NCBI RefSeq assembly: GCF_022836875.1 | Contig: NZ_CP090376.1 | Span: 620,001-684,000 of the forward strand | Length of the DNA stretch: 64,000 bases | Source: Flavobacterium enshiense | Lineage (GTDB): Bacteria; Bacteroidota; Bacteroidia; Flavobacteriales; Flavobacteriaceae | Reading direction: 5' to 3' | Translations under genes and position numbers: made by a program | The notes under the pieces: model-generated | What the model saw: the letters and a program-made list of their open reading frames with translations, nothing else | Told to the model about the DNA's origin: nothing | The model's database searches: none | Part shown: positions 7,719-16,934 of the stretch, piece after piece | How the letters are laid out: each line of letters starts with the position of its first letter | Numbering within the stretch: the first letter of the stretch is position 1

Positions 7719-9340
7719 TATTGTGCTGCTTTTCTAAGTTCGACTGATTCTAAAATTCTGGACGTGATTTTACTTCCAAATTCATCACCTTCTTTGTGAG
7801 CCAAAAGTACTTGCTGTAAACCACCCTCCTGTCCGAAGGCAATGTATTCGTAATATACTTTCTCTGATTTACGTTTAATTGGGTCAAGCATATTCATGGT
7901 TCCGTACGCTTTTCTTCCGGAAAATCCGTTACCGGTATTGAAATCTTCTGTTTTCACGATGATATCCTGAGCTCCTCTCAATTCCAATGCTTTCAGTCCA
8001 CCCTCCAATGCTTTATCCAGCATGGCGGCATTTTCACTGTCTTTCATTGGCTGTTTGAATTTTGAAGTACTTACCGTGATATAGTAATCATCAAAATAAC
8101 CTCCATATTCAAACATTTGCATTTCCTTCAACAAAGCCATTGTCCCTTTTGGCAGTTCTTTATCTGCATCCTTACGAATCAAAACATTCGGGGTAGCTAT
8201 AATCACGCCGGGATTTCCGTATTCGCTGGTAATCCAATCCTGATCATACAATTCCTTAGTCGAACTTCCAAAAAGACTCGTTCCGTTTAAGAATACGAAT
8301 CCGATTACAAGTAAAGCAATACAACCGGACGCGACTCCAACCATGGTATTGCGTTTCTTAATCTTTTTGCGTTTCAGTTCTTCCTGTTGCCTTTCGTAAT
8401 CAGAATCAACCTCGTCCTCTTCGATTTCTTTCGGCAAGGCTTTATCAATAGTAAAAATTATTTTTTCGATGTTTTTGCGGTCGTCCGTAATCTCAAAATC
8501 CATAGGTTTGGATTTGGCAAATTTTACCAGATCAGCATTTTTAAGGATTTTCTCGAAAGTTTCCATGGTCTCCTGACGAATACCCATTTTCTTCTTCATC
8601 GCCGCTTGTTTCATCGCTACCAAAAGCTCGTCGGTGGTACTCTCCATGGCGGGAATATGCACGGTTTCTTCGATGTACGTACGTGTGATATCTGTCATTT
8701 CAGAATAGTACGATTTAACATCACCGTGTTCCAAAAGTGATTTTTTTTCCAGATTCTGAAGTAAACTAGTTGCTTTTTCAATTGGCGAAGCATAAACAAT
8801 CACTTCTTCTTTCGGACGGTTTTTATACTTTTTGTAAAGCCAATAACCTAAGAATCCCAATCCGCCCAATAGCACGATTCCCAACAAATACCACCAGAAA
8901 TCAGACGACGAATCCTTAACCTCAACAATCGGTTTGATATCGTGCATTTTCTGTTTGAGTGTATCAACTACTACGTTGTTAACTACAATTACGGCCGAAT
9001 CCGACAAGAATTGTTTGTTTCCGATTAACACCGGAATTCTCGGAATCACGTAACGTCCCGAATCGAATTGTGTTAAACCGTATTTCTTGATGAACTCGAA
9101 AGTCGCGTCTTTTTTTATCGTATCAATCGGATACGACTCCAGCACCTCCAACTGCCCTAAATTTTTGCTTTCAGGGAAAGCCACGCGGGTTTCTTTTGTT
9201 CCTTTTACCTTTAAAGTCAGATTGAACTGAGAACCGATTTTAATCTTGGTTGAATCAACACTGGTTTGTACTGGCTGTTGCGCAAAACCCAAGGTTGCGA
9301 TCAGTAAAAAAAGGAATATGTATTGTTTTCTGTTTGTCAT
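7718..9340 (-). CDS. BatD-like two-TM protein of the Bat operon (540 aa)
   Basis: A signal peptide (ending near TLGFAQ) is followed by a beta-rich extracytoplasmic domain (about residues 21-125) that resembles the BatD N-terminal fold. Then come a transmembrane helix (148-170), a cytoplasmic helical region of about 160 residues similar in layout to DUF4381-type proteins of MoxR operons, a second helix (332-352) and about 185 C-terminal, probably periplasmic, residues. The position between the DUF58 gene and batA is standard for the unnamed third gene of the Bacteroidetes Bat operon. The second helix and the C-terminal domain seem extra compared with simple DUF4381 proteins. Function is unknown. 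Confidence 0.8.
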   Translation of the reverse strand: MTNRKQYIFLFLLIATLGFAQQPVQTSVDSTKIKIGSQFNLTLKVKGTKETRVAFPESKNLGQLEVLESYPIDTIKKDATFEFIKKYGLTQFDSGRYVIPRIPVLIGNKQFLSDSAVIVVNNVVVDTLKQKMHDIKPIVEVKDSSSDFWWYLLGIVLLGGLGFLGYWLYKKYKNRPKEEVIVYASPIEKATSLLQNLEKKSLLEHGDVKSYYSEMTDITRTYIEETVHIPAMESTTDELLVAMKQAAMKKKMGIRQETMETFEKILKNADLVKFAKSKPMDFEITDDRKNIEKIIFTIDKALPKEIEEDEVDSDYERQQEELKRKKIKKRNTMVGVASGCIALLVIGFVFLNGTSLFGSSTKELYDQDWITSEYGNPGVIIATPNVLIRKDADKELPKGTMALLKEMQMFEYGGYFDDYYITVSTSKFKQPMKDSENAAMLDKALEGGLKALELRGAQDIIVKTEDFNTGNGFSGRKAYGTMNMLDPIKRKSEKVYYEYIAFGQEGGLQQVLLAHKEGDEFGSKITSRILESVELRKAAQ

Positions 9341-9378
9341 TTTTTGTCACTACTTAAACTTATTCGGCACCGACGCTG

Positions 9379-10242
9379 TTATCGCGATTTGAAATAGCCC
9401 AGTAATTTGGTTACATAACTCTCATCTACCCTTGTGCTTACCACTCCGGAACCACAACGGGAAAACGTTTCGTTAAAATATTTTACGTTATCAAGGTAAT
9501 TTTTCTCGTACTCCATACGTACCTTTTTCGAATTGGTATTTACCAACATGATTTCACCTGTTTCTGCATCTTCCATCGGTACCATACCGATGTTTGGCAT
9601 CATTTCTTCGCGATGATCATAAACGCGGACACCAGTTACATCATGTTTCTTTCCGGCAATTTTTAGCGTATGTTCGTAATCATTGGTCATGAAATCGGAA
9701 ATTACGAATACGATGGCTTTCTTTTTCTGAATGCCCGAAAGAAACTTCAGGGCCTGAGACAAATCTGTCTTTCTGCTTTTAGGCTGAAATTCGATCAGTT
9801 CACGGATGATTCGAAGCACGTGGGATTTTCCTTTTTTAGGAGGAATAAACAATTCGATTTGATCGGAAAATAAAATCAATCCAATCTTATCATTGTTTTG
9901 TGTCGCTGAAAAAGCCATAGTGGCTGCTATTTCGGTAACAATTTCGCTTTTCAGCTGATTTTTGGTCCCGAAACTTTCCGATCCGCTGCAGTCCACCATC
10001 AGCATCATCGTCAATTCACGTTCTTCCTCGAATACTTTTATGTACGGTTCGTTACAACGCGCCGTTACATTCCAGTCGATAGCACGAACATCGTCTCCAA
10101 ACTGATATTGGCGTACTTCGGAAAAAGTCATTCCCCGTCCTTTAAACGACGTATGATATTCGCCCGAAAAGACATGATCGCTCAATCTTCGGGTTTTGAT
10201 TTCAATTTTCCGTACTTTTTTCAGTAATTCTTTGGTATCCAT
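9379..10242 (-). CDS. DUF58 domain protein of the Bat operon
   Basis: The 287-residue cytoplasmic protein carries the DUF58 signature (YQFGDDVRAIDWNVTARCNEP, residues about 47-67) followed by a vWA-like fold with a degenerate metal site (MVDCSGSESFG). DUF58 proteins almost always sit next to a MoxR ATPase, as here (87 bases downstream of it), and are thought to be its adaptor or client. It starts MDTKELLKKVRKIEIKTRRL, typical of the family. Confidence 0.93.
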   Translation of the reverse strand: MDTKELLKKVRKIEIKTRRLSDHVFSGEYHTSFKGRGMTFSEVRQYQFGDDVRAIDWNVTARCNEPYIKVFEEERELTMMLMVDCSGSESFGTKNQLKSEIVTEIAATMAFSATQNNDKIGLILFSDQIELFIPPKKGKSHVLRIIRELIEFQPKSRKTDLSQALKFLSGIQKKKAIVFVISDFMTNDYEHTLKIAGKKHDVTGVRVYDHREEMMPNIGMVPMEDAETGEIMLVNTNSKKVRMEYEKNYLDNVKYFNETFSRCGSGVVSTRVDESYVTKLLGYFKSR

Positions 10243-10252
10243 ATTTTTAGTT

Positions 10253-10278
10253 TTCAGTCGCAGTTTTCAGTCGCAGTT
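10253..10278. repeat. Intergenic CAGTCGCAG repeat
   Basis: Between moxR and the DUF58 gene the block TTTTCAGTCGCAG occurs twice, one after the other. The same CAGTCGCAG core recurs in an inverted arrangement at 50240-50273. Confidence 0.7.
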
Positions 10279-10329
10279 GCTTAGTTTTCAAAAAGCTGTA
10301 TACTGAGACGGTTAGCTGTAAACTAAATT

Positions 10330-11334
10330 TTAAGGCACTTCAACCTCGTTAACTATTTTGTTGATGATGTCTACCGAAGTAACGTTTTCCGCTTCTGCCT
10401 CATAAGTAATCCCGATACGGTGACGTAACACATCGTGCACTACAGCGCGAACGTCTTCCGGAATTACATACCCACGGCGCTTGATGAAAGCATAACATTT
10501 TGCCGCCAAAGCCAGGTTGATACTTCCACGAGGAGAAGCTCCGAAACTGATTAATGGTTTTAAATCGGCTAATTTGTATTTTTCCGGGTAACGGGTTGCG
10601 AAAATTATATCTAAGATGTATTTCTCAATTTTTTCGTCCATATAGACCTCACGAACAGCTTGCTGTGCACGTAAGATCTGTTCCAAAGACACCACTTGGC
10701 TCACTTTTTCAAATCCACCGTTCAGGTTTTGACGGATAACCAAGCGCTCGTCTTCCATTTTAGGATAATCGATAACCACTTTTAACATGAAACGGTCTAC
10801 CTGAGCTTCCGGTAACGGATAAGTTCCTTCCTGTTCCACCGGGTTTTGCGTAGCCATTACCAAAAACGGTCTGTCCAATTTGAAAGTTTCATCTCCGATG
10901 GTTACCTGCTTTTCCTGCATGGCTTCCAACAGTGCCGACTGTACTTTGGCTGGAGCACGGTTGATCTCATCGGCAAGAACGAAATTGGCGAAAATAGGAC
11001 CTTTCTTAATGGAAAAGTCATTCACTTTCATATTGTAAATCATGGTTCCCACCACATCGGCCGGAAGCAAATCGGGTGTGAACTGGATTCTGCTGAAGGT
11101 ACCGTGAACTGCTTGAGAAAGGGTGTTGATGGCTAATGTTTTTGCCAACCCGGGAACGCCTTCCAAAAGGATATGCCCCTGCGCCAATAGTCCGATAAGT
11201 AAACGTTCGATCATGGTTTTCTGACCAACGATTACCTTGTTCATCTCCATTGTCAGAAGGTCAATAAAAGCACTTTCTCTCTCTATTTTTTCATTAATTG
11301 CCCTAATGTCCATAGTAGCTGTCGTATCTTCCAT
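10330..11334 (-). CDS. MoxR family AAA+ ATPase
   Basis: The 334-residue AAA+ ATPase is the first gene of the Bat operon. Walker A is GVPGLAKT (about residues 59-66), Walker B is LADEINRAPAK (about 118-128), and sensor regions follow (ATQNPVEQEGTYPLPEAQVDRF is the conserved MoxR segment around 158-179). A C-terminal lid domain completes the family length. MoxR ATPases act as chaperones for vWA-protein complexes. The genes downstream supply a DUF58 protein and two vWA proteins. A later ATG (MDIRAINEKIE) seven codons downstream is an alternative start. Confidence 0.95.
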   Translation of the reverse strand: MEDTTATMDIRAINEKIERESAFIDLLTMEMNKVIVGQKTMIERLLIGLLAQGHILLEGVPGLAKTLAINTLSQAVHGTFSRIQFTPDLLPADVVGTMIYNMKVNDFSIKKGPIFANFVLADEINRAPAKVQSALLEAMQEKQVTIGDETFKLDRPFLVMATQNPVEQEGTYPLPEAQVDRFMLKVVIDYPKMEDERLVIRQNLNGGFEKVSQVVSLEQILRAQQAVREVYMDEKIEKYILDIIFATRYPEKYKLADLKPLISFGASPRGSINLALAAKCYAFIKRRGYVIPEDVRAVVHDVLRHRIGITYEAEAENVTSVDIINKIVNEVEVP

Positions 11335-11432
11335 TTGCGTGTGTTTTTTGAGCCGTGAAATTAATAAGATATTTTAACACTGCAAATTGAAAATTAATTT
11401 GCTGTTAAGTTGTTAACGATTGGTTAAAAAAC

Positions 11433-11462
11433 AAAAGACAGCCATGGTTTTAGCTGTCTTTT
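11433..11462 (-). terminator. Terminator of the DUF4382 gene
   Basis: A 10-bp perfect stem (AAAAGACAGC / GCTGTCTTTT) with a 10-base loop lies 26 bases past the stop of the minus-strand DUF4382 gene. The A run at 11426-11430 gives T on the minus strand. Confidence 0.8.
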
Positions 11463-11487
11463 AATAAAATTTTTATTTCCTGTTAAC

Positions 11488-12285
11488 TTATGGCAGTGTC
11501 AGGGTTCCCATGTTGGTGATTTGTCCGTTTATAACTTCAACATTATCAACCACCAAAACAGCATGCCCAGAAGCAATGTCCGGTGTTAAAGTTACCGTAT
11601 AAGTTCCTGAAGGGATTCCGTTTAACTGAAACACACCCAAATCGTTAGTATTTGCAGTAACCAAAACGCCGTTAACCATAACCGAAGCTTCTGTTGGAAC
11701 ATCAATTGGCTCTACCGTTCCTTTGATTGCACCCGACATTGTTTCAGTTGTTACTCTGATTACAGGGTGCAGGTTATAATTTCCTGAATTCCCGGCTTCA
11801 ACCACAACGGAATGATGCACGTCGAAATCCAATAGAAAATTATAGGTAAAATCCGGTTGCAACGTTTGGTTGATCTGTAGTTTCAAACCGGATTGTTGCG
11901 CGCTCGGAGTTCGTAAAGGATAAGTTACCCCTTCTTTCACAACAGTATTGTTCTCACCTAAGATTAGGCGCATCTGACCCAAATGTCCCGACGGTACAAT
12001 ACTATCGGCCAAGATTACACTTACGCCTCCTGTTAAATCCAACAGGTTGTAAACTCCTGGATTATTACCAATACTCATCCACCCACCTTCAGGGGATTTA
12101 ATCTCCACATCAACCACCTCAACGTTAACTTCGTCATAATCTCCCGGAGCATCGGTCATACTGACCGTAATTTTCGAAGTTCCCGACACTTGGGAATTAT
12201 CATCATTGTCGTTACAGCTTGCTAGTAAAGCAGATATGCAGGCCATTGCAAAAAATGCCAACATGCAGTTTTTTAAGATTTTCAT
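11488..12285 (-). CDS. DUF4382 lipoprotein with carboxypeptidase-regulatory-like domain
   Basis: The 265-residue protein has a lipoprotein signal (ALLASC, cysteine near residue 24) followed by an Asp/Asn-rich linker. The DUF4382 domain covers about residues 36-175 (SKITVSMTDAPGDYDEVNVEVVDVEI is typical). A beta-sandwich of the carboxypeptidase-regulatory type covers about 185-265 (VMVNGVLVTANTNDLGVFQL). It is predicted to sit on the outer or inner membrane facing the periplasm or the outside. DUF4382 proteins have no assigned biochemical activity. It is monocistronic, with its own terminator. Confidence 0.85.
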   Translation of the reverse strand: MKILKNCMLAFFAMACISALLASCNDNDDNSQVSGTSKITVSMTDAPGDYDEVNVEVVDVEIKSPEGGWMSIGNNPGVYNLLDLTGGVSVILADSIVPSGHLGQMRLILGENNTVVKEGVTYPLRTPSAQQSGLKLQINQTLQPDFTYNFLLDFDVHHSVVVEAGNSGNYNLHPVIRVTTETMSGAIKGTVEPIDVPTEASVMVNGVLVTANTNDLGVFQLNGIPSGTYTVTLTPDIASGHAVLVVDNVEVINGQITNMGTLTLP

Positions 12286-12420
12286 AAGTGACTCTTTTTA
12301 GGTTATTTTTTTAGGGTTATAATTTCAAAACGTTTGTTTTACTATAATCTTATAAGCCTTAACAAAATTTTAACGAACTTTATACAAACTTTGTGTTGTA
12401 AACCAAAACGCTTTCTCAGG

Positions 12421-13578
12421 ATGATCAATAAGCGTCTTCTTATAAAAAATTTGCTCGCCCACAGTGACGAAAGCACTTTTTATGATAAAAAAAGACAGCT
12501 TAACTTACACACAAAAGAAGGCAAGGCCAAGTTTCTGAAACACATTTGTGCGCTTTCCAACTCTAACCCTCTGAACAATTCCTACATTGTTGTTGGTGTT
12601 GAAGACCAGGACAATGAGATTGTGGGTGACGATTTTTTTGACGACAGTCGTATTCAGAACCTTGTAAATGCCTTTTTGGACAATGCGCCGAAAATCCAGT
12701 ACGAAAACGTCCCATTTCCGAATCTTCCGAAAGACAAGGTTGTCGGATTGGTAACCATCAAACCCAACAATAAAATCTCATCTTTTAAAAAAGGGATCCA
12801 CACCATTGTCGCCAAAACAATTTTCATGAGACGGGGAAGTTCGACTATGCCGGTTGAGACCGTATCGGAAGTTTCGATGTCGATTAAAACGAAGAATCTG
12901 AATGCCGAAACGGTTATCAGCATAGAAAACAATTCACACAACAGTATCGCGCATACGCTGGAAGGCGTGATTGACTTTATCAACAACCGTCATCCGGACA
13001 TGAGCCCGAAATATAAAGTATTCAAAGAACTTTTTGTAGTGTGCTGGGCGGGAAACAAGAAAAAACTGCGCGACAAAACGTTTTATTCCCGGGTGGATAT
13101 TGAACTGATCAACGAACAGGTCAAACTTTTTTATTCGGCCCTGGATGAAGTAACGGTGGAATATTCTGAAAATGCTTTCACGATTACCGAGTATGTCCCT
13201 TTAGGACTGAACGATAAAACGAGTTATTATCCGCTGGAAAAGGTAACGCTGCACTTTTATGAAAACGGCTATTACAAGATGGAAACCAAAATGTTGTTTG
13301 AACCGCCAGAGTACAACCGGAAAATGCTGTTCCACATTTACAATTCCAATCTTGCTCTGGTGAGCAAACTCGAAAAAGGGCTGACATTAACTACCCGGGA
13401 AGAGAAGGATCTGGAAAACCTTCCTGCCATACTGATGATTTGCTACCTCAACGGTTTTCAGGATGCCAAGCAAAAACTGATTGACGCCAAACCGTTTTTA
13501 AAGACCTATAATAATCCTGTGGCCTATGTTTCATTTAAAGAAGTGATGCGTATTTTGCGGAAAATGAAATACAATTAG
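12421..13578 (+). CDS. AlbA_2/Schlafen-like putative nucleic acid or ATP-binding protein
   Basis: The 385-residue soluble protein carries an AlbA_2 (Schlafen AlbA-like) domain at about residues 12-150. It is recognisable by YDKKRQLNLHTKEGKAKFLKHI, the core NSYIVVGVED and the end KTIFMRRGSSTMPVE. The C-terminal 230 residues have no domain I recognise. Proteins of this type are usually annotated as ATP-binding or putative DNA-binding regulators; some relatives belong to defence genes, but nothing around it suggests that here. The ATG at 12421 starts MINKRLLIKNLL. An upstream extension to 12334 is A/T-rich and not protein-like. Confidence 0.8.
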   Translation: MINKRLLIKNLLAHSDESTFYDKKRQLNLHTKEGKAKFLKHICALSNSNPLNNSYIVVGVEDQDNEIVGDDFFDDSRIQNLVNAFLDNAPKIQYENVPFPNLPKDKVVGLVTIKPNNKISSFKKGIHTIVAKTIFMRRGSSTMPVETVSEVSMSIKTKNLNAETVISIENNSHNSIAHTLEGVIDFINNRHPDMSPKYKVFKELFVVCWAGNKKKLRDKTFYSRVDIELINEQVKLFYSALDEVTVEYSENAFTITEYVPLGLNDKTSYYPLEKVTLHFYENGYYKMETKMLFEPPEYNRKMLFHIYNSNLALVSKLEKGLTLTTREEKDLENLPAILMICYLNGFQDAKQKLIDAKPFLKTYNNPVAYVSFKEVMRILRKMKYN

Positions 13579-13922
13579 GGAATCATATTTTCGGTGATGA
13601 CCCTGAACATCCAAAGGATGAGTCCGGCGATTATTTTCGGCATTTGAATCATAACATTTGGATTAGCACCCAATACAGAAGCTAAATTAAGGCTTGTTTT
13701 ACATTTTTTCTGGCGTTTACTACTTCTTTAACTTACTGTATCTGGGCACTGTCTTGAATTTGTTATTGTAATGTTTCTTTAAGCATTTGAACTAAAGCAA
13801 AATAATAATCCGTACTCAACATCATTGCTTATAATGTTTTAATAATCAGCAGCAATTTGATTTGATAAAACTAGCATCAGAAAAAAAGAACATGTTGTGG
13901 TTTTTCCGTAATTAATGTTAAA
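13579..13922. other. Intergenic region, 344 bp
   Basis: This AT-rich gap separates the convergent AlbA-like and response-regulator genes. It contains no recognised RNA or terminator. On the minus strand at 13575-13652 there is a 25-codon ATG-started frame (beginning MIQMPKIIAGL) whose stop overlaps the AlbA-like stop. I cannot tell whether it is used or a relic. Confidence 0.5.
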
Positions 13923-14585
13923 TCAAATAAACCCCAATCGTTTTGCCTCGCGAATAATGTCTTCATCATTGCCTTTGCCGATACAGAAATAGTCTTTTAT
14001 TTTGGCTTTTCTTTTCTCCACGGCGCTTTCCGTCAGTTTGACTTCTCCGGCAATGGTTTTGGTTTTAAAACCTTGAGAGATCAGCATGATGATTTTTCGG
14101 TTGATGCTGTCCAGATACTCTTCTCTGGAAAGGAGTTCTTTAATCGCTTTTTGAACCGTCTCACTATGATAAGTTTCATCGTTTATGATCGAATCGAAAG
14201 CCAACAATAATTCCTCTCCACTGAAATCAGATTTAATAAGCAACCCGGCCGGATTGACTTTCTTCATAATATCATAAATAATGAAGGACTCAGCGTGTGA
14301 GGTAAGAATTACAATTTTTGCTTTCGGAACGTTCTTTTTTACCAGTATGGCCAAATCTTCTCCGGAGTAAATACCTTCCTCTTCATAGGCCGGCATGCTT
14401 CTATCGAGAAAGACCATATCAAAATCAGGACGATTAACCGTATTGGTTACTATCGAAAAAGCATCTTTGCAGTTGTAACATTCCGTTGCTTCAATACAAA
14501 AGCCGTGGTTGTTGTAGTCCAGAATCGTCTTGTAACCCAGGATTTGTAGCGGATGATCGTCTACAAACAATATTTTGACAGTCAT
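13923..14585 (-). CDS. Response regulator, NarL/LuxR-like
   Basis: This 220-residue two-component regulator has a receiver domain (residues 4-130) with the acidic pocket VDDHP, phosphoacceptor Asp61 (MVFLDRSMP), the conserved Thr/Ser switch (VILTSH) and Lys (LIKSD). The C-terminal helix-turn-helix (about 155-200, LISQGFKTKTIAGEVKLTESAVEKRKAKI) is the LuxR/GerE type. It lies 31 bases downstream of the histidine kinase on the same strand and is its obvious partner. Its targets are unknown. Confidence 0.92.
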   Translation of the reverse strand: MTVKILFVDDHPLQILGYKTILDYNNHGFCIEATECYNCKDAFSIVTNTVNRPDFDMVFLDRSMPAYEEEGIYSGEDLAILVKKNVPKAKIVILTSHAESFIIYDIMKKVNPAGLLIKSDFSGEELLLAFDSIINDETYHSETVQKAIKELLSREEYLDSINRKIIMLISQGFKTKTIAGEVKLTESAVEKRKAKIKDYFCIGKGNDEDIIREAKRLGFI

Positions 14586-14616
14586 TATGTGTTATATTTC
14601 GCACAAAAATATAAAA

Positions 14617-16659
14617 CTATGTTACAATTTTCAAATCAATTTGAGTTCCTTTTCCGACCTCAGACCAAATTGCAAGTTCAGCATTAATTTCGGCAGCACG
14701 TTCTCTCATGTTTTTATGTCCTATACCAGGTTTAATGGTCTTAGGGTCAAATCCAACACCATCATCAGCAACTGAGATCGTCAGAAGATCATCTTCCCGG
14801 GTTATACGAATACAAACACTCTTGGCTTCAGAATATTTTTGAATATTGTGTAGGGCCTCCTGCAAAATACGATACACTTGCATTTTTACAACGCTGGGTA
14901 CAGAATTCCAGTCAATTTTCTCATCGATAATCAGCTTAAACTGTAACTGGGAATGCCCTTTGGCTGCCTCCATCAGATTGGTAACCATCAGCGTAAAATC
15001 GGAAACGTGGGCAAAAAGATTCTGACTCAAATCATGTGAGATTTTGCGGACTTCCTTCTCGACATTCTGAATTTCATCAATGTATTCCGAACATCGGGCA
15101 ATGGTTTCAGGGTTGTTTGCTTTGCTTAACACAAATAAGTTTAGGCGGATAGCACTCAATTTCCCCATAATACCGTCATGAAGTTCCTTGGCGATTCTTC
15201 TTTTTTCGATCTGCTTCCCTTCTTCGATTTTCTGTTGTTGGTCGAGCATTAATTGATAGATTTCTGCATTGGCCATCTGTTGTTGCTGAAGGTAACGCAA
15301 CTCTCTGTTTTTGGCACGCTGCAGACGGGACACATAAAACAGGATGATCAGTACTATGAAAGACAAACCAAACGCAATTATCATCCAGCGCTGCATGGCC
15401 ATCTTTTCATTTTCCGCCTCCGCGATGTTTTTCTCATTGGTGATTTCGTCGGTCTCGAATTCAATTCGGGCAAATTTATTACGGGTGGCGCGCTCTACAT
15501 TTTGTAAACTGTCGTTAAGAACAATATAACGTTTGTTATAATCCGAAGCGTGACTGGGGTCAATCTTAGCCAGCAGTTCGAGTGCTTCTAGTTCGTCTTC
15601 GAAAACCTCATTTTGGTGTGACATCATCCTAGCTGCTTCGGCAAAACTTTTTGCTGATGCTGTTTTCTTTTTTGACAAGTAATATTCAGATAGGTGCAAT
15701 CTAGCGGTAAGCTGTGTCGGAATGTTCTGCAGGCTATCGCCTAACTCTAAAGTTGTATTAAACAGTTCCAAACAACTGTTGTCATTTAATTTAAATTTGG
15801 AGTAAGCTAAGGTATTTAGCAAATACACATAACGCGTTATGTTCTTTGCCTTAAAATCCTCAAGACACAATGCTTTTTCAACATATTTGATAGATTCTTT
15901 ATAATTATCTTGTTTTTGATATAATAATGCAATATAATTATAGATCTGAGCCTTTAAGACTAAATACTGATAATCTGCTTTCAAATCATCAGTATTTTTT
16001 AGTGCTTTTAAATAATAATTCATAGCTTCCTTGTCTTGGTTCATCCCTTTTAGAGCCTTACCTAAAACAAGATTACATTCGTAAACTAAAGAATTATTGT
16101 TTCTTTCATTACCAATTCTTAAAGCCTGAGTTGCCAACGTTTCAGCTCCTGCAAAATCTTTTTGATAAGTAAGCAATTCTGCTTTATTCAACAGTATGGA
16201 ACCTAGAAAAGGCTTTCCTTTATATTTTTCTGAAAGTTTTTGCGCTTTTAAATAATTAAAGTAAGCGCTATCATTTTGATATTTCTCTATGTAATAAGAA
16301 GCAATAAAACATTTTGATTGGATTGCTCCAATAGTATCTTTAATAAACAAACATTTTTTTTCAGTTTGATATGAAACTTTTTTAAAGGACTCTAAGTCAT
16401 TTATCTGACAGTATTTCAAAGCGAGATTTATATAATATCTTCTAGAAACAGTATCGAAATTTTGTGAATCTAATCCAATCTTTATTTTATTTAAAATGAC
16501 CTTCTTTTGATTGTCATCAAAAGATTTACTGTCAAATTTCCGAAAGAGAATATCATTCAAATAATTTTTCGGAAAAACCAAGTTCTCGTCTATTTTGTCT
16601 TCACAACACCAAAAAAAGAAAGATAAAATAATTAATATGAAAAAGGGTTTTAGATTCAT
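14617..16659 (-). CDS. TPR-containing sensor histidine kinase (HisKA_3 type)
   Basis: The 680-residue sensor begins with a hydrophobic segment (MNLKPFFILIILSFFFWCC), either a membrane anchor or signal. A periplasmic array of TPR repeats covers about residues 45-370, followed by a transmembrane helix near 425-445, a coiled coil, the HisKA_3 dimerisation domain with phosphoacceptor His494 (KRRIAKELHDGIMGKL) and a HATPase_c domain with N box (LHNIQKYSEA), G1 (ADDGVGF) and G2 (GIGHKNMRERA). It pairs with the NarL-type regulator just downstream. TPR sensors of this kind are common in Flavobacteria and their ligands are unknown. A TTG start at 16680 would add seven residues; the ATG is preferred. 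Confidence 0.9.
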   Translation of the reverse strand: MNLKPFFILIILSFFFWCCEDKIDENLVFPKNYLNDILFRKFDSKSFDDNQKKVILNKIKIGLDSQNFDTVSRRYYINLALKYCQINDLESFKKVSYQTEKKCLFIKDTIGAIQSKCFIASYYIEKYQNDSAYFNYLKAQKLSEKYKGKPFLGSILLNKAELLTYQKDFAGAETLATQALRIGNERNNNSLVYECNLVLGKALKGMNQDKEAMNYYLKALKNTDDLKADYQYLVLKAQIYNYIALLYQKQDNYKESIKYVEKALCLEDFKAKNITRYVYLLNTLAYSKFKLNDNSCLELFNTTLELGDSLQNIPTQLTARLHLSEYYLSKKKTASAKSFAEAARMMSHQNEVFEDELEALELLAKIDPSHASDYNKRYIVLNDSLQNVERATRNKFARIEFETDEITNEKNIAEAENEKMAMQRWMIIAFGLSFIVLIILFYVSRLQRAKNRELRYLQQQQMANAEIYQLMLDQQQKIEEGKQIEKRRIAKELHDGIMGKLSAIRLNLFVLSKANNPETIARCSEYIDEIQNVEKEVRKISHDLSQNLFAHVSDFTLMVTNLMEAAKGHSQLQFKLIIDEKIDWNSVPSVVKMQVYRILQEALHNIQKYSEAKSVCIRITREDDLLTISVADDGVGFDPKTIKPGIGHKNMRERAAEINAELAIWSEVGKGTQIDLKIVT

Positions 16660-16727
16660 TTGTAAGATTAATAGTCCCAAAAATAATGAAGAAATTAATA
16701 AAGTTGACTATTTTAAGAAACTTATCA

Positions 16728-16934
16728 TTATATTTTAATAGGTGGTGTTCCTGATTTTGGAGGATCAATTTCATCTTCTTCATTAGAAACCGAATCTCCC
16801 TGCTTTATTGTCTCACTAAAATCAGTTTTCATTACAATAGATTTTGGTTTAGAGGTATCCACCTCTTCAACAGAACAGGAGGACAATAAAAGAACATAAA
16901 TCATAACAGTAAATACAAGAGTAATTTTTTTCAT
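16728..16934 (-). CDS. Small lipoprotein upstream of the TPR histidine kinase
   Basis: The 68-residue protein has a lipoprotein signal (VLLLSSC, cysteine at residue 20) and a short acidic, Pro/Ser-rich mature part (about 48 residues). No family is recognised. It precedes the histidine kinase by about 70 bases on the same strand and is probably cotranscribed. A link to signalling is inferred from position only. Confidence 0.65.
   Translation of the reverse strand: MKKITLVFTVMIYVLLLSSCSVEEVDTSKPKSIVMKTDFSETIKQGDSVSNEEDEIDPPKSGTPPIKI

Noticed and set aside
16601..16783. A 60-codon minus-strand frame across the kinase start
   Set aside because: It overlaps the kinase signal region and the small lipoprotein end, is AT-rich, and has no protein-like pattern.
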